DNA of 9,288 bases from contig JAJRDF010000041.1 of the NCBI GenBank assembly GCA_028678555.1, positions 1-9,288 on the forward strand, in the 5' to 3' direction. Below, one piece after another: positions 1 to 5,303 of this stretch. This DNA comes from Methanomicrobiales archaeon (lineage in GTDB: Archaea; Halobacteriota; Methanomicrobia; Methanomicrobiales; JACTUA01). Below the pieces are notes generated by a model. It saw only the letters and a program-made list of their open reading frames with translations, made no database searches and was not told the origin of the DNA. Position numbers and translations under genes: made by a program. Numbering within the stretch: position 1 is the first letter of the stretch; each line of letters opens with the position of its first letter.

Positions 1-62
1 ATTTCAAATAATTTTTATACTATGGAAAGGAGAGATACCACCGGCCATTTTCATCATTGAAA

Positions 63-73
63 TTTCCACTAGG
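63..73 (-). promoter_or_regulatory. Mini-ORB core, inverted relative to ORB 1
   Basis: On the minus strand this reads CTAGTGGAAAT, matching 9 of 11 bases of the ORB core CCAGTGGAAAC but lacking the G-string. Together with ORB 1 it makes an inverted pair about 17 bp apart. It could be a half-site or chance. Confidence 0.35.
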
Positions 74-89
74 GGAAATCATTTTCCGG

Positions 90-110
90 CTCCAGTGGAA
101 ACAAAGGGGT
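90..110 (+). promoter_or_regulatory. Origin recognition box (ORB) 1
   Basis: CTCCAGTGGAAACAAAGGGG followed by T. The form matches the archaeal ORB pattern I know (TCCA-GGAAAC followed by a G-string), and the G-run continues as GGGTGGGG to 118. The same 21 bases occur on the opposite strand at 3450-3470 and 3728-3748. Orc1/Cdc6 binds such sites through its AAA+ and winged-helix domains. Confidence 0.85.
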
Positions 111-228
111 GGGTGGGGAACCCGTTTCACGGTCAGATGCACGGGGGCCACCCCCGCCCCGTCAGGGTTCCGGGAAAATCTCGGATCCCGGATAAATTCC
201 CGGCAGGGGGCATTCCCGAAGGGGCACA

Positions 229-248
229 CCCGGTGGAAACCAAGGGAT
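229..248 (+). promoter_or_regulatory. Degenerate ORB-like site
   Basis: ACCCGGTGGAAACCAAGGGA matches 15 of 20 positions of ORB 1, including the GTGGAAAC core and part of the G-string, in the same orientation. It lies between ORB 1 and the initiator gene. A weaker Orc1/Cdc6 site is plausible but not shown. Confidence 0.5.
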
Positions 249-321
249 GAAAAAGGAAATTACAGGGCATCAATCGCCATAAACGTGCAGTATCACAGAG
301 ATTCCAATGGAAGTAAGGGGG

Positions 322-329
322 TTATAAAT
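322..329 (+). promoter_or_regulatory. TATA box, probable promoter of orc1/cdc6
   Basis: TTATAAAT, preceded by a G-rich stretch. A start site about 25 bases downstream, near 350, would give a leader of roughly 55-75 bases. The ATG at 328 lies inside this element, which argues against using it as the translation start. Confidence 0.45.
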
Positions 330-423
330 GGGCTCAGATCGATGTGTTTATCATCGGACCGCCCGATATCACCGGCACCCATCTTCAGGAGTGTGTGCCA
401 TCGTGGAAGAAGATCCTTCGTCC

Positions 424-1683
424 ATGAGTCTCTTCAAGAAATACCTGGACAACAAGAAAATCTTCAAGAACCGCGAGGTGCTCCGCCACTCCTACCGCCC
501 CCACGTGCTGCCCCACCGGGAGCCGGAGATCGAGGGGGTCGCCTCCATCCTTGCCGCATCCCTGAAAGGGGAGACCCCGTCCAATATCCTTATCTACGGG
601 AAGACCGGCACCGGAAAGACTGCCTGCGTCCGCTACGTGGGCGGGGAGCTGGAGAAGGCCAGCCGGGAGACCCAGATTCCCTGCCATGTGATCCACCTGA
701 ACTGCGAGGTGATCGACACCCAGTACCGGGTGCTCGCACAGATCGCAAAGACCCTGGAAGGGCACGAGGAACGGACCAGCGACAGTCAGCGCACCAACAT
801 CCCCTTCACCGGGTGGCCCACGGACCAGGTGTACATGGAGCTGAAGAACCAGCTGGACAATATCGGGGGGGTCATTGTCATCGTCCTGGACGAGATCGAC
901 AAGCTGGTGAAGAAGAGCGGGGACGAGACACTGTACAACCTGACCCGGATCAACTCGGATCTCAGGTCTGCCAAGGTGGCCATCATCGGCATCTCCAACG
1001 ACCTCCGGTTCACCGATTTCCTGGACCCCCGGGTCCTCTCGTCCCTCTCTGAGGAGGAGATCGTCTTCCCCCCCTACAATGCCCACCAGCTGACCGATAT
1101 CCTGACCCAGCGGGCCCAGGTGGCATTCAACGAGGGGGTCCTGGAGGCGAACGTCATCCCCGTCTGCGCAGCGCTCGCCGCCACTGAGCACGGGGACGCC
1201 CGGCGGGCGCTGGATCTCCTGCGGGTCTCCGGCGAACTGGCCGAGCGGGAGAACACCGAGCGGGTCAGCGAGAAGCATGTCCGTCAGGCGCAGGAGAAGA
1301 TCGATACCGACAGCATGATCGAGTGCGTCTCCACCCTGCCCACCCAGTCCAAGGTGGTACTCTATTCCATGCTCTTCCTGGACCAGAACGGCAAGAAGCT
1401 CTTTACAAGCGGCGAGGTGCTGAACGTGTACCGGGAGGTGGCCAAGGACCTCTCCCTGGATATCCTCACCAACCGGCGGATCACGGATCTGGTCTCTGAG
1501 CTGAACATGCTGGGGGTCATCAACACCCGCGTCGTCTCCAAGGGGCGGTACGGCAGGACCAAGGAGATGTGGTTCGACACCGCCACCCAGCGCATCCTGG
1601 AGACGCTTTCAAAGGACCAGCGCCTGGAGCAGGAAACCTTGAAGCGCATGGATGCCAACCGGTTGAAGACAATCTTCCGGTGA
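424..1683 (+). CDS. orc1/cdc6: Orc1/Cdc6 family replication initiator (AAA+ ATPase)
   Basis: DNA replication initiator that binds ORBs and promotes MCM loading; 419 residues, the usual length for archaeal Orc1/Cdc6. Visible parts are Walker A GKTGTGKT (59-66), Walker B VLDEID (154-159), sensor 1 around GISND (189-193), sensor 2 GDARRA (257-262), and a C-terminal winged-helix region (about 299-385) for DNA binding. The N-terminus MSLFKKYL...IFKNREVLRHSYRPHVLPHREPEI is the typical family opening. I chose ATG 424 because the match begins there. In-frame GTG 403, with AGGAG 11 bases upstream, would add seven residues, and ATG 328 overlaps the TATA element. ORBs lie upstream and also beyond the downstream aminotransferase. 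The next gene starts 4 bp after the stop, so the two are probably cotranscribed. Confidence 0.95.
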   Translation: MSLFKKYLDNKKIFKNREVLRHSYRPHVLPHREPEIEGVASILAASLKGETPSNILIYGKTGTGKTACVRYVGGELEKASRETQIPCHVIHLNCEVIDTQYRVLAQIAKTLEGHEERTSDSQRTNIPFTGWPTDQVYMELKNQLDNIGGVIVIVLDEIDKLVKKSGDETLYNLTRINSDLRSAKVAIIGISNDLRFTDFLDPRVLSSLSEEEIVFPPYNAHQLTDILTQRAQVAFNEGVLEANVIPVCAALAATEHGDARRALDLLRVSGELAERENTERVSEKHVRQAQEKIDTDSMIECVSTLPTQSKVVLYSMLFLDQNGKKLFTSGEVLNVYREVAKDLSLDILTNRRITDLVSELNMLGVINTRVVSKGRYGRTKEMWFDTATQRILETLSKDQRLEQETLKRMDANRLKTIFR

Positions 1684-1687
1684 TTCC

Positions 1688-2179
1688 ATGGATGAGAAGG
1701 ACCTCCAGCTCCTGCAGCTCCTGGAGGAGAACAGCAGGATTCCGACCGCTGATCTGGCCACGATGACGGAGCTCTCAGAGGACGACGTGAGTGCGCGGGT
1801 CGCGGAGCTGGAGGAGGCGCGGATCATCCGGGCCTACTCGGCGGTGGTGGACTGGGAGCGGGCGGGAAACGGAGAAGTCCTTGCCATCATCGACCTGAAG
1901 GTGGCACCGGAACGGGACTTCGGGTACGAGCGGATCGCCGAGAGGATCGCCCGGTTCCGTCAGGTGCGGTCCCTCCGTCTCGTCTCGGGGGTCTATGACC
2001 TCCAGCTCCTGGTGACCGGGAGGACCATGCAGGAGGTGGCCCGCTTCGTCTCCGAGCAGATCGCACCCATGGACCAGATCCGTGAGACAGCCACCCACCT
2101 GATCATGAAGACCTACAAGGAGAACGGCACCCTCTTCGTGGTTCGGGAGGGTGCGGAGCGCCAGCCCTTCTCCTTTTAG
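1688..2179 (+). CDS. Lrp/AsnC family transcriptional regulator
   Basis: 163 residues. The N-terminal 50 or so residues (MDEKDLQLLQLLEENSRIPT, then a helix around SEDDVSARVAELEEARII) form the winged helix-turn-helix typical of Lrp/AsnC proteins. The next segment, AYSAVVDWERAG through residue 145, fits the RAM/ligand-sensing domain, including the region RSLRLVSGVYDLQLLV. Such proteins bind DNA as oligomers and often respond to amino acids. The gene starts 4 bp after orc1/cdc6 and ends 12 bp before an aminotransferase, a pairing that is common for this family. The simplest inference is that it controls or senses the product of the aminotransferase and may autoregulate the operon. Its ligand cannot be told from sequence. 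Confidence 0.9.
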   Translation: MDEKDLQLLQLLEENSRIPTADLATMTELSEDDVSARVAELEEARIIRAYSAVVDWERAGNGEVLAIIDLKVAPERDFGYERIAERIARFRQVRSLRLVSGVYDLQLLVTGRTMQEVARFVSEQIAPMDQIRETATHLIMKTYKENGTLFVVREGAERQPFSF

Positions 2180-2191
2180 GGGGGCCTCGAC

Positions 2192-3358
2192 ATGAAGCAG
2201 TTTGGCTCGCGGCGGGCACAGGAGATACCGCCGTCCGGTATCCGGAAGTTCTTTGACCTCCTCCAGGAGATGGAGGACGTCATCTCCCTGGGCGTGGGGG
2301 AACCGGACTTCAACACCCCGTGGAACGTCTCGATGGCCGGGATCTATGCCATCGAGCAGGGCCAGACCTCCTACACCTCCAACCGGGGGATCCCGGCCCT
2401 CTGCCAGGCGGTGTCCCGGGACCTGGAGCGGCGCTACGGCACTGCCTACGACCCGGAGTCAGAGATCCTGATCACCACGGGGGTCTCCGAGGCACAGGAC
2501 ATCGCCCTCCGGGCTGTCGTGGATCCCGGGGACGAGGTGCTGGTGGCGGAACCCAGCTACGTCTCCTACGGTCCCTGCGTCACCCTGGCCGGCGGTGAAC
2601 CGGTGCCGGTGCCGTGCCCGGAGAAGGAGGAGTTCCGGCTCACGGCCGATGCCCTGATGGAAAAAGTGACACCCCGCACAAAGGTGCTCGTTGTCAACTT
2701 CCCCAACAATCCCACGGGGGCGGTGATGGACCGGGAGGACTGGCGGGCGGTCGCGGACGTGGTCAAGGACCATGACCTGCTCATCATCAGTGACGAGGTC
2801 TATTCGGAGCTGACCTACGAAAGCCGCCACGTGGCGGTGGCATCCCTGGAAGGACTCCGTGAGCGGACCATTACCCTGAACGGGTTCTCCAAGGCCTACT
2901 CCATGACCGGCTGGCGGGTGGGGTACCTCTGCGCCCCCCGGCCCCTCTGCGACCTGGCGCTGAAGATCCACCAGTACGTGATGCTCTGCGCCCCCACCAT
3001 GGGCCAGCGGGCCGCTCTCGAAGCCCTGAAGAACGCGGAGGAGGACAAGAACCGGATGGTGCAGGAGTACCGCGTCAGGCGGAACTACTTTGTCGCCGGC
3101 CTGAACCGGCTGGGCCTCACCTGCCATATGCCCCCGGGTGCCTTCTATGCCTTCCCGTCGGTGGCCTCCACCGGCCTCTCGGACCAGGAGTTTGCGGAAG
3201 GCCTGCTGAAGGAGCAGCGGGTGGCGGTGGTCCCGGGATCCGTCTTCGGGCCGTCCGGCACCGGACATCTCCGGTGCGCCTACGCGGTCTCGCGGGAGGA
3301 CCTGGGCCGGGCACTTCAGCGGATCGGGGAATTCATCGCAGGCCTGAACAAACCTTGA
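2192..3358 (+). CDS. PLP-dependent aminotransferase, class I/II (aspartate aminotransferase-like)
   Basis: 388 residues, normal for fold-type I aminotransferases. Key residues are visible: the N-terminal LGVGEPDFNTP motif; NNPTG (172-176), with a cofactor-contacting Asn; SDEVY (200-204), whose Asp201 should pair with the pyridine nitrogen; SKAYSMTGWRVG with Lys234 as the Schiff-base lysine; and Arg361 in LRCAYA, the expected binder of the substrate alpha-carboxylate. It moves amino groups between amino acids and 2-oxoacids in the cytoplasm. Substrate choice (aspartate, aromatic or other) is not readable here. The start has a G-run (2179-2184) about 7 bases upstream as a possible ribosome-binding site. 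It is the last gene of the orc1/cdc6-lrp group; a T-rich stretch follows at 3391-3410. Confidence 0.92.
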   Translation: MKQFGSRRAQEIPPSGIRKFFDLLQEMEDVISLGVGEPDFNTPWNVSMAGIYAIEQGQTSYTSNRGIPALCQAVSRDLERRYGTAYDPESEILITTGVSEAQDIALRAVVDPGDEVLVAEPSYVSYGPCVTLAGGEPVPVPCPEKEEFRLTADALMEKVTPRTKVLVVNFPNNPTGAVMDREDWRAVADVVKDHDLLIISDEVYSELTYESRHVAVASLEGLRERTITLNGFSKAYSMTGWRVGYLCAPRPLCDLALKIHQYVMLCAPTMGQRAALEALKNAEEDKNRMVQEYRVRRNYFVAGLNRLGLTCHMPPGAFYAFPSVASTGLSDQEFAEGLLKEQRVAVVPGSVFGPSGTGHLRCAYAVSREDLGRALQRIGEFIAGLNKP

Positions 3359-3390
3359 AAACGGCCATTTAAATCCCCTTTCCACCCTTA

Positions 3391-3410
3391 TTCATCATTT
3401 TTCTCATTTC
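3391..3410 (+). terminator. T-rich putative terminator after the aminotransferase
   Basis: A pyrimidine-rich stretch with a five-T run at 3398-3402, plus TTT at 3407-3409, about 35-50 bases past the stop codon. Archaeal termination often uses such T-tracts without a hairpin. The call is inferred from position and composition. Confidence 0.4.
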
Positions 3411-3432
3411 ACAAGGATTAAATAGGTTGAGT

Positions 3433-3510
3433 AGAAAGAAACCCCGAAAACCCCTTTGTTTCCACTGGAGGGGCTGGAGGTTGGCGGGTTTCGCGTACAG
3501 GGCACGCAGG
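3433..3510 (+). repeat. Extended ORB repeat, copy A
   Basis: Direct repeat of 3711-3788. Aligned without gaps by eye, 57 of 78 positions agree. The middle 20 bases (CCCCTTTGTTTCCACTGGAG) and the last ten (GGCACGCAGG) are identical. The fixed distance between the ORB and the distal GGCACGCAGG box suggests both parts are under constraint. Confidence 0.75.
3450..3470 (-). promoter_or_regulatory. Origin recognition box (ORB) 2
   Basis: On the minus strand this is the same 21-base sequence as ORB 1 (core CCAGTGGAAAC, then AAAGGGGT). It lies in extended repeat A and points toward the orc1/cdc6 operon, opposite to ORB 1. Confidence 0.85.
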
Positions 3511-3642
3511 TACAATGGTTCTCTCCCCCGGGATCAGGGGGGTACCCCAGGGGGATTCCCCATGGGGACCGGTGGGAGAAATCCCGGGGCAGACCCTGCA
3601 CCGGGCCCAGTCCGGCCGGGAGATTCTGCGTGGGGAGATTCT

Positions 3643-3727
3643 CCGGAAAAAACGTAGAAAATTCTGTTTTCCGCGGGGTGCTAATTACCCACATCTTTAT
3701 ATACCTATACAGAAAAAAACCGCTTCT
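3643..3727. other. AT-rich candidate duplex-unwinding element with TATA-like box
   Basis: This stretch is markedly richer in A/T than its surroundings and ends at ORB 3. It contains an imperfect inverted repeat, CCGGAAAAAAC (3643-3653) against GTTTTCCGCGG (3666-3676), the element TTTATATA at 3696-3703 and a seven-A run at 3713-3719. It may be where the origin melts. The TATA-like box could instead start a rightward transcript near 3727. Confidence 0.4.
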
Positions 3728-3788
3728 ACCCCTTTGTTTCCACTGGAGGGCATGCTGCGCTCCCGGTTCCCTGCACGGGGCACGCAGG
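3711..3788 (+). repeat. Extended ORB repeat, copy B
   Basis: Second copy of the 78-bp repeat, 278 bp after copy A. The ORB and the GGCACGCAGG box keep identical spacing while the bases between them have diverged. Confidence 0.75.
3728..3748 (-). promoter_or_regulatory. Origin recognition box (ORB) 3
   Basis: Third identical 21-base copy, on the minus strand like ORB 2. An AT-rich stretch with TTTATATA lies directly to its left, an arrangement compatible with a melting region next to an initiator site. Confidence 0.85.
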
Positions 3789-3984
3789 CATCGCCGGGCG
3801 GAGCGGGGATGTCGGCGGGCCTCTACCTCCCATCCCGCCGTTCCGGTCAGGGATTGCAGGGGACCGGGGCGCCGGAGGCCCCGGTTCCACCGGAAATCCG
3901 TGCAGAAACCCGCCGGAGGAGAGGATTATATCCCCTACCGGAGCGTGGGTTCCGGCTGCGGAAGAGTCAGGTGGGATCCCCGTG

Positions 3985-4122
3985 GTGGCTGACGTATTCT
4001 TCTCGGATCTCAGGGCACGGAGCGAGGCAGAGAACAAGGAGCCCAGGTGCAGCACGATGCAGGTACTCCGGGAGTGCGCACGGGTTATCGTGGCGGCTGG
4101 CCTCACGGCGCAGGCCGGTTGA
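3985..4122 (+). pseudogene. Possible remnant of a DUF362-type gene (N-terminal fragment)
   Basis: From GTG 3985 the frame reads ADVFFSDLRARSEAENK and then an unfamiliar stretch ending in VAAGLTAQAG and TGA, 45 codons in all. From memory, the opening resembles the N-terminus of archaeal DUF362 iron-sulfur proteins (pattern VYFADLRAR...ENL...LFDAAGL), which are normally several hundred residues long. Here the match fades after about 18 residues and the frame closes early. AGGTGGG (3969-3975) could be its ribosome-binding site and ATTATA (3925-3930) its TATA box. It may be a decayed gene or a chance open frame; this is a low-confidence call. Confidence 0.3.
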
Positions 4123-4144
4123 AGTAGGCACCGGAAAGAAACTC

Positions 4145-4151
4145 TTTTTTT
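4145..4151 (+). terminator. Seven-T run, possible terminator
   Basis: TTTTTTT in an otherwise G/C-rich setting, 22 bases before the next start codon. It could end a transcript coming from the origin region and insulate the dehydratase gene. Confidence 0.3.
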
Positions 4152-4173
4152 CCCGCGGGGAGAACGCTAGGGC

Positions 4174-4518
4174 ATGGACCTGGCCGGCATGACATGTACT
4201 CCGTGGGTTGAAGGGACCCGCCCCCTGACCCGGCCCGAGATCCGGGACCTCCTGCCCCTCGTGCCCGGCTGGGTGCTGGAGTCGGGGAGGCTGGTCCGCA
4301 GGTTCACCTTCCCCAACTTCGTGGAGGCAGTGAAGTTTCTCACCCAGGTGGCGGTGGTGGCCGCCGAGGAAGGCCACTACCCGGATGTGGCCGTCACCGA
4401 GCAGCGGTACGTGACGTTCTCCTGGTTCACCCATCCGGCGGGCGGCCTTACCGGGAATGACTTCATCATGGCTGCCCGGGTCTCCCGGATGGCAAAGGAG
4501 AAGGGGATTCAGGCCTAG
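4174..4518 (+). CDS. Pterin-4a-carbinolamine dehydratase family protein
   Basis: 114 residues, the normal size for this single-domain family, which dehydrates 4a-hydroxytetrahydropterins. The opening MDLAGMTCTP followed by PLTRPEI is typical of archaeal members, which supports ATG 4174 over ATG 4189. The active-site region AEEGHYPDVAV (64-74) with His68, and FTHPAGGLTGNDFIMA (85-100) with His87, match the family. The second histidine of the usual HHP motif is Tyr69. GGGGAG about 11 bases upstream could be the ribosome-binding site. The gene stands alone and converges on thioredoxin. Many archaea carry such proteins without a known pterin-dependent hydroxylase, so the physiological substrate is open. 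Confidence 0.9.
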   Translation: MDLAGMTCTPWVEGTRPLTRPEIRDLLPLVPGWVLESGRLVRRFTFPNFVEAVKFLTQVAVVAAEEGHYPDVAVTEQRYVTFSWFTHPAGGLTGNDFIMAARVSRMAKEKGIQA

Positions 4519-4952
4519 GCCGTAAGCCCGAAGGACTTCACGAGCCGTGCCCGGAGGGGGTCCCGGGGGTAGGCTCCCACGACGGTATCGATGAGCCTGC
4601 CTCCAGAGAAGAGGAGCAGTGTCGGGATGGCGGAGATGCCGAAGCGCATCGCGATCCCCGGGTTCTGGTCGGTGTTCACCTTGGCGAAGGTGATGGTCCC
4701 GGCGAACTCCCCGGCCAGGGCCTCCACGGTGGGTGAGAGCATCTTGCAGGGGCCGCACCACTCGGCCCAGAGATCCACGACAAGCCGGGGGTTCTCCTGG
4801 AGGGCCCGCTGGAAGGACCGCTCGTCCAGCACGATGACCCCCGCCTTCTTCGGTGCTGGCTGCGGAGGTTTCGGCTGGTGGGCCTCCTCGATGCGGTGCT
4901 GCATCTCCTCCATCTTCTTCTCCCGTATCTTCCGGAGCTCCTCGTCTTCCAT
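4515..4952 (-). CDS. trxA: Thioredoxin with charged N-terminal extension
   Basis: 145 residues: a thioredoxin domain at about 37-145 with the redox motif WCGPCK (Cys66, Cys69) and the cis-proline at Pro110 in AIPTLLLF. It should reduce protein disulfides in the cytoplasm, since no signal peptide is seen. The first 36 residues are an extension: MEDEELRKIREKKMEEMQHR looks helical and highly charged, followed by a Pro-rich linker (KPPQPAPKK). The helix resembles the start of archaeal PDCD5-type DNA-binding proteins, perhaps only by composition. There is no good ribosome-binding site, but a TATA-like element lies 24-31 bases upstream, so the mRNA is probably leaderless. The stop overlaps that of the convergent gene. 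Confidence 0.95.
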   Translation of the reverse strand: MEDEELRKIREKKMEEMQHRIEEAHQPKPPQPAPKKAGVIVLDERSFQRALQENPRLVVDLWAEWCGPCKMLSPTVEALAGEFAGTITFAKVNTDQNPGIAMRFGISAIPTLLLFSGGRLIDTVVGAYPRDPLRARLVKSFGLTA

Positions 4953-4975
4953 CGTGAGGAATGTGGTGCTCCCGG

Positions 4976-4983
4976 ATATTTAT
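4976..4983 (-). promoter_or_regulatory. TATA box of the thioredoxin gene
   Basis: On the minus strand ATAAATAT, centred about 27 bases before the ATG. With the usual TATA-to-start distance, transcription would begin at or next to the start codon, giving a leaderless mRNA. Confidence 0.5.
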
Positions 4984-5176
4984 GGGTGATGATGGGAGCA
5001 AAAGATGAACTGCTGATAAGCCCGGTCACTGCAGGATCACCATCGGCGTATACCGAATTAGCGTCGCCCTCCCACGGTAAGGATACGGCCCCAGCACGGG
5101 GTCCTTCCGGTGTGAAGATCTGAAGGATTAGGCCGGAGGAGAGAGGAAATCCATCTATCGCCGCCGGTTTTCCAGA

Positions 5177-5187
5177 AAACTATATCC
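5177..5187 (+). promoter_or_regulatory. TATA box of the initiator tRNA gene
   Basis: AAACTATATCC, centred about 37 bases before the mature 5' end of the tRNA. The expected start site near 5207 would leave a short 5' leader for RNase P removal. Confidence 0.55.
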
Positions 5188-5218
5188 CGTACCCCAAAGA
5201 ATAGTATGATGCCCGGGG

Positions 5219-5293
5219 AGCGAGGTGGGGTAGTCAGGATATCCCGACGGGCTCATAACCCGTAGATCGATGGTTCAAATCCATCCCTCGCTA
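5219..5293 (+). tRNA. Initiator tRNA-Met (CAT)
   Basis: A full cloverleaf can be drawn. The acceptor stem AGCGAGG pairs with CCTCGCT, the anticodon stem is ACGGG/CCCGT around loop CTCATAA (anticodon CAT), the T arm is GATGG-TTCAAAT-CCATC, and the discriminator is A. The A1:T72 pair and the three consecutive G:C pairs next to the anticodon loop mark archaeal initiator tRNA rather than elongator tRNA-Met or tRNA-Ile2. The gene has 75 bases and does not encode CCA. The next coding sequence starts 11 bases later. Confidence 0.95.
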
Positions 5294-5303
5294 TACGGTT
5301 TTC

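Larger units (their letters stand above)
1..423. other. Putative replication origin, left part (non-coding leader of orc1/cdc6)
   Basis: No convincing gene lies here. The first 56 bases are AT-rich and could be an easily melted stretch. They are followed by a 21-bp origin recognition box at 90-110, an inverted core half-site at 63-73, and a degenerate box at 229-248. The bases between about 110 and 240 are G/C-rich with runs of G and C. A TATA-like element at 322-329 probably drives the initiator gene. Archaeal origins usually sit just upstream of an orc1/cdc6 gene and carry such boxes, which is the basis for the call. Origin activity itself is inferred. Confidence 0.7.
3359..4173. other. Putative replication origin, right part (ORB-containing non-coding region)
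   Basis: About 815 bases without an intact recognisable gene. From left to right it holds a T-rich stretch, ORB 2 (3450-3470), a palindrome-rich G/C patch (3521-3592), an AT-rich stretch with a TATA-like element (about 3643-3727), ORB 3 (3728-3748), a G/C-rich tract, a gene remnant (3985-4122) and a seven-T run (4145-4151). The two ORBs face the opposite way from ORB 1 upstream of orc1/cdc6. Open frames exist in several frames here but lack family features and look like products of high GC. Confidence 0.6.

Noticed and set aside
328..423. Upstream ATG 328 as the orc1/cdc6 start
   Set aside because: The ATG lies inside the TATA-like element and the extra 32 residues do not look like family sequence.
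57..1052. Long plus-strand open frame overlapping the orc1/cdc6 start
   Set aside because: It is in another frame from the clear AAA+ protein, rich in Pro/Arg/Gly as expected for a shifted reading of a high-GC gene, and runs through the ORBs.
3378..3386. Another mini-ORB in CTTTCCACC just after the aminotransferase
   Set aside because: Only the TTTCCAC core agrees; it lacks the rest of the core and a G-string, so chance is likely.
3515..4192. Open frames on both strands across the origin region (including minus 3726-4106 and minus 3404-3694)
   Set aside because: They read through ORBs and palindromes, lack domains or sensible composition, and have no conserved motif I recognise.
4984..5016. 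C/D-box small RNA candidate (GTGATGA and a later CTGA)
   Set aside because: The spacing is wrong and no matching C' and D boxes are found within a normal 50-60-base RNA.
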